Program-made: the position numbers and the translations under genes | NCBI GenBank assembly: GCA_018398815.1 | Contig: CM031614.1 | Coordinates: forward strand, 51,626,796 to 51,690,795 | Reading direction: 5' to 3' | Source of the DNA: Conus ventricosus | Taxonomy: Eukaryota > Mollusca > Gastropoda > Neogastropoda > Conidae | Length of the DNA stretch: 64,000 bases | The notes under the pieces: generated by a model | The model's input: only the letters and a program-made list of their open reading frames with translations | Database searches by the model: none | What the model was told of the DNA's origin: nothing | Shown: piece after piece, positions 56,341 to 64,000 of the stretch | Numbering within the stretch: the stretch's first letter is position 1 | Layout of the letters: every line of letters begins with the position of its first letter

Positions 56341-56440
56341 NNNNNNNNNNNNNNNNNNNNNNNNNNNNNNNNNNNNNNNNNNNNNNNNNNNNNNNNNNNN
56401 NNNNNNNNNNNNNNNNNNNNNNNNNNNNNNNNNNNNNNNN
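56341..56440. other. 100-N scaffold gap
   Basis: Exactly 100 N, inside the retrotransposon. Confidence 0.99.
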
Positions 56441-56638
56441 GATCGAGACCCATTATATAGCCAAACGCACTGAATCTGTCTCAGACAAACCTCTCTGCCA
56501 GACAACAGAGAAAATTGCTAAATTGTCAAATTACTTGTCCACATCCAAAAGCCATATGAATTAATCTGAAACCTGAGAATCTCAAATCTGATAACATTTT
56601 CATCCACTTACCCTGAATGCCACAATATGATTTGACCT

Positions 56639-57540
56639 ATGGAACACTGGAGGAAGAATGATCTGTCCTTTACAGTACCAACAGACTTGTACTCAGGAGC
56701 AACACTTGTACCAAAACAAAATGGCTCTGTCCGAATATGCATTGATCTGACCCACTTAATACATCAGTTCAACAACAAACATCCAGTGCATCCAGCCGAT
56801 GAGCCCTCTCAGACCTGGCAAATTGAAAACTGTTTATAAAATAACCTGCTGCCAAAAATTTCTACAACTCCAAACTTGCTGTGCTTCAAAGTTACATGTC
56901 ACTTTCTTCATACAATTTGGAAACTTTGTTTCAATTGCTTACCATTTTGCATCAGTTCCACCAGCGAAAGCTTTCGTGAACCGTGTCTGAAAGACTTATT
57001 GGCAGAAAAGGATCATAATGTCACGTGGATGACATCCTTCTCTATGCTGCTGACCACGAAGACTATGACTAGACACTCTGGGAAGTCTTTAAAGATCTGC
57101 AAGATTCTAGACTGACTCTAAACAAAACGTGCGAGTTCTGGAACCCATCAGTGAATTTTCAGAACCATGACAAAAAGCAGCCATCAAGAATTCCCAGTCT
57201 CCACAACAATCAACAAGTTGTGGCGCTTCATGAGCGTGTCAACCAAAATACCTCCCATTTTGGGTAAAATGGAACGTATCAATGTGGCAACTGCCACCCC
57301 CCCCCCCCCCCCCCCCCCCCCCCCACCACCACCAACCATTCTACACACCAAGGACAGTGCATGTTTTTGGGGTGAACCTGAACAAACCCAGTCTGTTTGC
57401 AATAAAATAGATATGCTGACTTCAACTCCAGCCCTGGCGTATTACTCTCCTAAGCGCAAGACGGTCATCGCAACTGAAGCATCTGGTGCAGGTACTGGAG
57501 CAGTCCTGCAACTACAGGAAGATGAAACGTGTCGGACATT
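56639..57540 (+). pseudogene. Gypsy-type reverse transcriptase and start of RNase H
   Basis: RT is shown by LVPKQNGSVRICIDLTHL (56,710, with 'VRICxDxxxLN'), FCISSTSESFREPCLK-like motif B residues in a shifted frame, and HVDDILLYAADHEDYD near 57,030 (catalytic VDD). A poly-C run lies at 57,296-57,324. RNase H starts with FWGEPEQ, MLTSTPALAYYSPKRKTVIA and TEASGAGTGAVLQLQ (expected 'TDASGxGxGAVL', so the catalytic D is E) and is cut at 57,542 by the transposon insertion. Confidence 0.75.
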
Positions 57541-57999
57541 TACCGTAAAGTACCGAGTATAAGCCCACCCCCCCTCCGCACGAATTTCGGACAAAAGTGG
57601 GGGTGGGCTTATACTCGGTACTTGACCCTATGCACAAACATATTCGTCATTGCAATGGAGACATGATTCATATAATGATACTATCTGGTATATAAAATGT
57701 TATGTTTGTTCAAACTAAAGCAAATGTGTAAGCAACATTAAGATATTTTGTGTATTATAAATTGTTGAACTCGCAGACAGACATACGTAAGGCTTACACA
57801 CCATCACTCGTAAATGAACATTTTTGAAAGCATGTCTATTCAACAAAAACGGCTTTTATTTAAAAAAAACAACTTGAAAAACTTGAAATTGAAATTGAAA
57901 ATTGAAATTGAAAAACAAAACAACTTGAAACTTTCAACAACAATCGTCAACTGTCTACATTGCTTCATCAGAGCTGAAGCAGGTGATTCTTCATCACTA

Positions 58000-58447
58000 G
58001 TCAGACTGGTGTCGCTTGCGCTCTCCTCGCAGCAGCAGCAGCAGCGGCGTCGCCGTCGTGAGGAAGTGCCACCCCGATCTCCTGCGGGAGCCACTCCAGG
58101 TCTGATCGTCTTCGCTGCCGTCCAGGGCATTGGACACACCGCACCTGAGGAAGGCCTTGGTGATGACGTTACGTCCAACGCCGTCCCAGGCTCTCCCCAC
58201 CCAGTTGACGACGTCCTGGCGGGTAGGTTGCCTCAGGTTGCCTGCAGCATGGGGGGTCTGGGCTCTGCCATCCACGTTACCCAGCTGTCGCGCACCCGAC
58301 CCCTGCACAATCAGAATCAGGAACAGCCGTCAGATCTTCCGTTGAATGTCAAAGAGAAATTATGAAGCAACAATTGTCATTCCACTGCACAACTCCAAAA
58401 AGATGACCACACACACTCACACACACACACACACATACACACGCACA

Positions 58448-58495
<48 letters not shown>

Positions 58496-58543
58496 CACAC
58501 AGCCACGCACGCACACACCATGCACGCACGCACGCACACACAC

Positions 58544-58580
<37 letters not shown>

Positions 58581-58594
58581 ACACCACACAGCCA

Positions 58595-58665
<71 letters not shown>

Positions 58666-59675
58666 TAAACTTAAAGTCTCATTTACCTTGAAAGCTTGAC
58701 GAATGCAGATGTCGATGGGTTGGGCGAGGCTGTGCAACCAGCAGGCACGAGCACAAGATCCACGTCCTGCTCGTCGAGAGCTGCTTGAACATCAGCTGTC
58801 TTGTGAGGGCGGCGAAGTTGTCCAGCAGAAGCAGCGCCGAGTCTCTGGGGGCCAAGCACACGCTCTGTCCAGGACAAAACTTGGTCCCGTGTCATCCAGC
58901 CATTCCGTGTTGCTGTGACGCGGACGTTGGCTGGAATCTGGAGGTGCTGGCGGACACGGGGGGGAATCCTCCAGTGCGTTCTTTGAAGATCAGATACGCT
59001 GGCAGTTTGCTGCCGTCAGTAAACGGCACAGAGGGCGACTGTAAAACCCCCCCTTCTCTGCTTTCGTTGTCTTGATGCGCACCCGCTTCGATCCTTTGAT
59101 CTCATTTGTGCGGTTGGGGGGCCATGTCAAACCTGACCATTGTTTGTCCATGTTTACATTTGTCCTAATGCGTACATGTGGCGGTGACGAAGTCGCAGGA
59201 TATTCTTCTGAAGTGCAGGAGCTGCTCCTCAAAATCTGCCGGCACCTTCTGGTTACTGGACGTACCGAGACGAATGGATACATTGTGCCGTTTTTTTCCA
59301 CCTTTGTAGCCACATGTTTGACGCATCAAAGTCTTGAAGGGTTTACACCCCCCCCTATCTCTCGCGCTTTTCTCTGCAAGTCTTTGTTTCTAACAACTCG
59401 CCCTTCGCTTCTTTCTTCTTGTAGAAACTCAAAAAGTCTCACCTCCAACTCCACCGACTTCACAGCCCGACCAGGGTGCAGTTTCAACTTTCGCTTTTCT
59501 CCGCCAGTTTCATGCTGCAGAAGGACATCTCGTTAGCTCCCCCACATCCTAATTTGTTTTCTGTCCACACCAAACTCTTCTGCCGTGGCACTGACATTCC
59601 CGTGTCTGTCAAGGTGCTCCAGAGCACTCAACTTCAATTCTACCTGGTTTAAAATTTTCGCTTCGGCATTTTCTT
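58000..59675 (-). pseudogene. pogo/Tigger-like transposase (broken)
   Basis: From the minus-strand start near 59,670: an N-terminal helix-turn-helix with LSALEHLDRHGNVSATAEEF and GVDRKQIRMW (psq/CENP-B type). Next is the DDE domain with MDKQWSGLTWPPNRTNEIKG near 59,150 (first aspartate), KGSKRVRIKTTKAEK, LLLLDNFAAL near 58,820 (second aspartate), and SLAQPIDICIRQAFK near 58,715 (third aspartate). The C-terminus, VGRAWDGVGRNVITKAFLRC and GVSNALDGSEDD (about 58,220-58,120), lies beyond a (CA)n expansion at 58,410-58,665. All three catalytic residues are visible but are spread over several frames. The enzyme would cut and paste the element at TA sites. Confidence 0.8.
58410..58665 (+). repeat. 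(CA)n/(CACG)n inside the transposase
   Basis: Long CA and GCAC repeats separate the DDE domain from the C-terminus. Cys/Val-rich and His/Thr-rich frames here are artefacts. Confidence 0.95.
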
Positions 59676-59897
59676 GGAAACAAACACCATAAGCAAGCGG
59701 GAAACAACTCTAACACGACATTCATCGGTATTCCTTTTTTCTCTCCCTGTTCTCGATTTTTGGTTGTTGTTTTTTTTAGCCATCCAAAAGTGGGGGGTGG
59801 GCGTTTACTCGGTACTTCACCCTTTGCACGGATTTTGCTCCAAAGTGGGGGGTGGGCGTTTACAATGTTATGGGTTTATACTCGGTACTTCACGGTA

Positions 59898-61490
59898 GTT
59901 TCATCTCAAGATCACACAATGACTCAGAGAAAAACTGTGAGACCATTGGAAAAAAAGCACTCGAAGCAATATGGATATCACAGAAATTCAGGAGTACATT
60001 TAGTGTCTAGAATAGAAACTGATCACAAACCTCTTGTCAAAGTCTTTATACCACCGGGATTGCCAAGATGCCAGCCAGGATGTAGTATTTTCGTCTGTGC
60101 CTTATGAGATACAATCCCACAGTAGTTCATGTCACATGCAAAGAACAAATCACAGTTGATGCACCATCCTGTGCACCTGCAAAAAACCGACATCAGTATT
60201 CTGGACGATATTGCGGCACATGTCAAACACGCCACTGAAATCTTACCGGCATTATCTCAGAAATGAGAAGAAACCAGGATGTTGCAAAAATCTGAAGCGA
60301 AAACACCCTAAGCCAGGAAATACCACGAGATCGCCAGAATCTCAAATACCGAAACAAGACTGGAGCAGTCGTCAACATCTCGCAATCATCGACGATATCC
60401 TTCTGTACGATGATCGTATTGCTATCCCCCAAAAAGCTGAGACTGGACATCTTGAACGGACTCCATGAAGGTCACCTGGTATCACTGGATATTGACCACT
60501 CGCCAGATTTCAGTTTGGTAGTCCTCAGTTTCCAGTGAACAAATGGTTAACAAATATACGACGTGTACAAAGATCCGACCAGAGCACCGAGATTCCCTTC
60601 TCCCCTCATTTTCCCCAAAAAGAATATGGTTGCGTGGCGTGTTGGAATGGATCTCTTTGATATGAGCAGGGAAAACCTACATCGTTGTAGTCGACTACCT
60701 TTCCATATGGACTAAAATACGTCGTCTTGAAAACAGAATCTGGGCAAAAGACCGTCACAAAAATGTGCAGTTTTGTGGCTCATAGTATCTCCGATGTGTT
60801 TTCAGTCAATAGTCAACAGTTAAGTTTTGAGGTCAGATACTTTGCTGCAGAGCAGGGTTTTACCCATACCACAAGCTACCCAAACTTTCCTGAAAGCAAC
60901 AGAGAAGCCGAATGCGCTGTACAAACTATGAGCAAGCTTCTCAAATCAAAAGCTCCACACTGAGCTCTATGTATGCACAGTGGCATTCCACTCAAGAATG
61001 ACTTTTCACTGCGTGAACTTCCCATGGGAAGAAAACTGAAAACAAAACTCCAATCAGCCCAACAAACTTTTGTCTTAAAAATTCTACATCTGAAGAGCAT
61101 ACAAGAAAAAAGGTTATGAAAGAACAACAGTCAAAACTACGGCAAACGATGTGCGGCGAAAGAAGCTAAACAAAAGGCGACAGTGTTTATCAAGGACTTG
61201 GGAAATCTAGGGGGAGTCATATCAACGGGCAACAATCCTCGTTCCTTCGTCCTCAGAACCCAGAACGGCACCATACGTCAAAATAGGCCACATCTGGTGT
61301 CCACTCCAGATCAGCAACCACCATCCCCTACACCAAGATGCCGGTCCAGTTTAGTTTTCCCTCTCACGCACAATCATCATCGCTCTTTCTATCAGTATGG
61401 ATCTGATCCCGATGCAATCACAGTGCCCACAAACACCTTCCACATCAATGCTCTTACACACTCGCTTTGGGAGAGTAGCAAAGAAACATG
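59898..61490 (+). pseudogene. Gypsy-type RNase H remainder and integrase
   Basis: RNase H resumes after the insertion, with RIETDHKPLVKVF near 60,010 (conserved 'TDHKPL'). Downstream, DDILLYDDRIAIP resembles the segment before the integrase zinc-binding domain. YIVVVDYLSIWTKIRRLEN near 60,680 is the first catalytic-aspartate region of integrase. VRYFAAEQGFTHTTSYPNFP followed by ESNREAECAVQTMSKLL (near 60,830-60,945) carries the catalytic glutamate. The second aspartate region reads VFSVNSQQ where 'VxSDNGPQ' is expected, so that residue is lost. Coding-like sequence fades by 61,490. Dead copy. Confidence 0.75.
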
Positions 61491-61599
61491 AGAAACCGGA
61501 CCTACAAATCATGTATTCACTCATTCTGTGGAGAGAAGTTAAAGACGGACGTTAGTTGGCAAGTGCCATTAATTCGTATGCATAGGTTTAATAAGTCTT

Positions 61600-61890
61600 C
61601 ACTCAATCCTTGCATTTCACGTTTTAATTTACACACATTCACCTTTTTAACATTATGCATTTCATATGTTGATTTAAACACATCTACCTTTGTAACACTA
61701 TTTAACAAAGAATACATTTTTGTTAATGAGAGAAACTCCAACAAAAAACACTGACTATATTTCAGTCCTTGCATTTCACGTGATCATTTATACACATCTA
61801 CCTTTTTTTTTAACACTATTTAACAGAGAATACATTTGATTGAAAAAAAGATAAAATTGAGAAACTCGAACAAGAAACATTGACTTTATA
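61600..61890 (+). repeat. ~150-bp imperfect tandem duplication
   Basis: CCTTGCATTTCACG, ACACATCTACCTTT, AACACTATTTAACA and GAAACTC-AACAA blocks occur in the same order starting at about 61,608 and 61,768. Bases 61,891-61,952 show nothing. Confidence 0.75.
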
Positions 61891-61952
61891 CAACATTTTC
61901 AGAACGAAACTTATAAACTGAAAAGATGAATAATCTAAAAAATAATTTTTAA

Positions 61953-63640
61953 CAAGATGCAAAGCATACAAACGTACTCCCAGTTTATCCTGAATACGCG
62001 TGTGATATTCCATAAAGAGGAAAAAACTGTCTTGGACTGGTGTAACCGGTAGTAATGACTATCCTGGTAAACATCGGCCATCGTCTGTGACCTATAATGA
62101 ACATACTTACAAACTTTCAGAAAGATCGGCCAAGAACTTTATGAGATTTTCCATAAAGAAGGAAACCATTATGGGCCGTTAGTAATGGCTATAACGGTAA
62201 ACTTAAACATCGGGCATCATTCGTGACCCATAATGAACATACCTACAAATTTTCGGAAAGATCGGCCAAGTGCTTTCTGAGATATTCTATTAAAAAAAGA
62301 AAAACGGTTACAGGCCGTTACAGCCGTTACTAACGGCTATAACGGTAAACTAAAACATCGGGCATTATTCGTGACCCATAATGAACATACCTACAAATTT
62401 TCAGAAAGATCGGCCAAGTGCTTTCTGAGATATTCCATAAAGAAGAAAAACCGTTACAGGCCGTTACAGCCGTTAGTAACGGCTATAACGGTAAACTAAA
62501 ATATCAGGCATTATTCGTGACCCATAATGAACATGCCTACAAATTTTCAGAAAGATCGGCAAAGTATTTTCTGAGATATTCTAAAAAGAAGAAAACCGTT
62601 ACAGCTAGTAACGGCTGTAACGGTAAACTAAAACATCGGGCATCATCCGTGACCCATAATGAACAAACCTGCTAATTTTTACAAAGATCGGCCAAGCACT
62701 TTCTGAGATATTCCATAAAGAAGAAAAACCGTTACAGGCCGTTACAGCCGTTAGTAACGGCTGAAACGGTAAACTAAAACTTGGGGCATCATCCTGACCC
62801 ATAACGAACATACCTACAAATTTTCAGAACGATCGGCCAAGTACTTTTTGAGATATTCCATAAAGAAGAAAAACCGTTACAGGCTGTTACAGCCGTTAGT
62901 AACGGCTATAACGAGGTAAACCAAAACATCGGGCATCATCCGAGACCCATAATGAACATACCTGCTAATTTTCACAAAGATCAGCTAAGTACTTTCTGAG
63001 ATATTCCATATTCCATGGAGAAGAAAAAGCGTTACAGGCCGTTACAGCCGTTAGTAACGGCTGTAACGGTAAACTAAAACATCGGGTATCATTCTTGACC
63101 CATAATGAACATATTTACAAATTTGCAGAAAGATCGGCCAAGTGCTTTCTGAGATATTCTATAAAGAAGAAAAACCGTTACAGGCCGTTACAGCCGTTGG
63201 TAACGGCTGTAACGGTAAACTAAAACATCACGCATTATTCGTGACCCATAATGAACATACCTACAAATTTTCAGAAATATCGGCCGAGTACTTTTTGAGA
63301 CATTCTAGAAAGAAGAAAAACCGTTACAGGCTGTTACAGCCGTTAGTAACGGCTGTAACGGGGTAAACTAAAACTTCGGGCATCATCCGAGACCCATAAT
63401 GAACATACCTGCTAATTTTCACAAAGATCGGCCAAGTACTTTCTGAGATATTCCATGGAGAAGAAAAAGCGTTACAGGCCGTTACAGCCGTTAGCAACGG
63501 CTGTAACGGTAAACTAAAACATTGGGCATCATCCTTGATCCATAATGAACATACCTACAAATTTTCAGAAAGATCGGCCCAGTAGTTTTGTCTGGAGCGA
63601 GTGGAACACATTTTGACCACGGACACACAGACACACACAC

Positions 63641-63671
<31 letters not shown>

Positions 63672-63720
63672 CACAGACAGCATTTCTTCGTTCCCATTCT
63701 AAAGTACTCCCTGTTCTATA
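61953..63720 (-). mobile_element. Pearl-like tandem-repeat element, short copy
   Basis: Inverted relative to the copy at 8,790-14,405. Read on the minus strand it starts TATAGAACAGGGAGTACTTT (63,720), passes a (CTGT)n microsatellite (about 63,645-63,680), the same GGTCAAAATGTGTTCC leader, about 10 monomers of ~149 bp with the CCGTTA...TAACGG palindrome, and ends GTACGTTTGTATGCTTTGCA plus TCTTG at 61,953. Monomer types alternate as in the long copy. No coding. Flanks differ from those of the long copy, so the ends are real element boundaries. Confidence 0.75.
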
Positions 63721-64000
63721 AAAACATTTACACTTTGTATACGTTTGAGAAACGAATTCCACACACATTTTTATCACTACTTGAAAAAGGAGAGAAACGT
63801 AGTGTTAAAAAGCGTTTTCAAAGTGCAGATGAAAAGTGTAAGAAGTAGCAGACGGACGTGTTACCGGAAGAACCCTGCAAGTTAACTTAGAAACAAAACG
63901 CTCTATCATCTAGAAGCTAGCGTCAACACGCATCGTGCAAGATCTCTTGAATAATAAAATCACCCTAATTATGACGATGAAGACGATGACAATGACGACG
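63721..64000. other. No feature seen
   Basis: Ordinary AT-rich sequence ending in a degenerate GACGATGA run. Confidence 0.6.

Larger units (their letters stand above)
57543..59895 (-). mobile_element. pogo/Tigger-type DNA transposon with TA target duplication
   Basis: Ends are inverted repeats: CCGTAAAGTACCGAGTATAA at the left, and the right end reads TTTATACTCGGTACTTCACGG. TA flanks both sides (57,541-57,542 and 59,896-59,897), as expected of Tc1/mariner-pogo insertion. The flanking RNase H frame resumes after it, which confirms the boundaries. It encodes a minus-strand transposase. The left 80 bases also fold back on themselves. Confidence 0.85.
55485..61490 (+). mobile_element. Degraded Ty3/gypsy-type retrotransposon
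   Basis: Order gag, (gap), reverse transcriptase, RNase H, integrase on the plus strand fits the Ty3/gypsy arrangement. The RNase H region is split by a 2.35-kb DNA transposon (57,543-59,895), and a 100-N gap sits between gag and RT. No LTR pair could be identified by eye. Confidence 0.75.

Overview
The window is eukaryotic, gene-poor and repeat-dominated. Long (CT)n, (CA)n, (TA)n and (ATC)n tracts, several decayed LINEs, a tRNA-derived SINE, a Ty3/gypsy-type element, a pogo-type transposon, a Polinton/Maverick-like DNA element and two copies of a tandem-repeat element resembling the mollusc 'pearl' family point to a marine invertebrate, most likely a mollusc. That placement is inference; no intact host gene was found.

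Layout: 0.5-1.3 kb is a decayed CR1/L2-type LINE RT fragment (+). 1.9-4.8 kb is a decayed L1/Tx1-type LINE (-). 4.9-6.4 kb holds interspersed repeats including a tRNA-SINE. 7.8-15.2 kb is a pyrimidine-rich degenerate tandem array into which a 5.6-kb element is inserted. That element (8,790-14,405) has a short leader, a (CCGT)n microsatellite, about 37 monomers of ~147 bp each carrying a 31-nt palindrome, and a defined right end. A second, shorter copy lies inverted at 61,953-63,720 and shares both ends. 15.3-17.7 kb holds a 59-bp fold-back, long (TA)n/(GT)n and a 30-bp minisatellite, then an N gap.

17.8-44.5 kb is Polinton/adintovirus-like. It carries two head-to-tail copies, about 16.7 kb apart, of a protein-primed-type DNA polymerase B followed by small membrane or basic proteins. 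An A32/FtsK-like packaging ATPase and structural-protein-like frames occur in copy A only, on the minus strand. All genes are broken, and no integrase or terminal inverted repeats were seen. Much of this region has strongly inflated homopolymers, probably consensus error, so the apparent decay is partly technical.

44.5-50.3 kb is microsatellites, a 35-bp minisatellite, a compound (CT)n array, a terminal-inverted-repeat element and a 516-bp tandem duplication. 50.3-55.2 kb is a nearly full-length two-ORF LINE embedded in the (CT)n array. 55.5-61.5 kb is a degraded Ty3/gypsy element split by a pogo/Tigger-type transposon flanked by TA. The rest is repeats.

Every coding signal appears to belong to a mobile or virus-like element rather than to a host pathway. 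The most unusual item is the pearl-like element: two complete copies with the same ends but very different internal monomer numbers.
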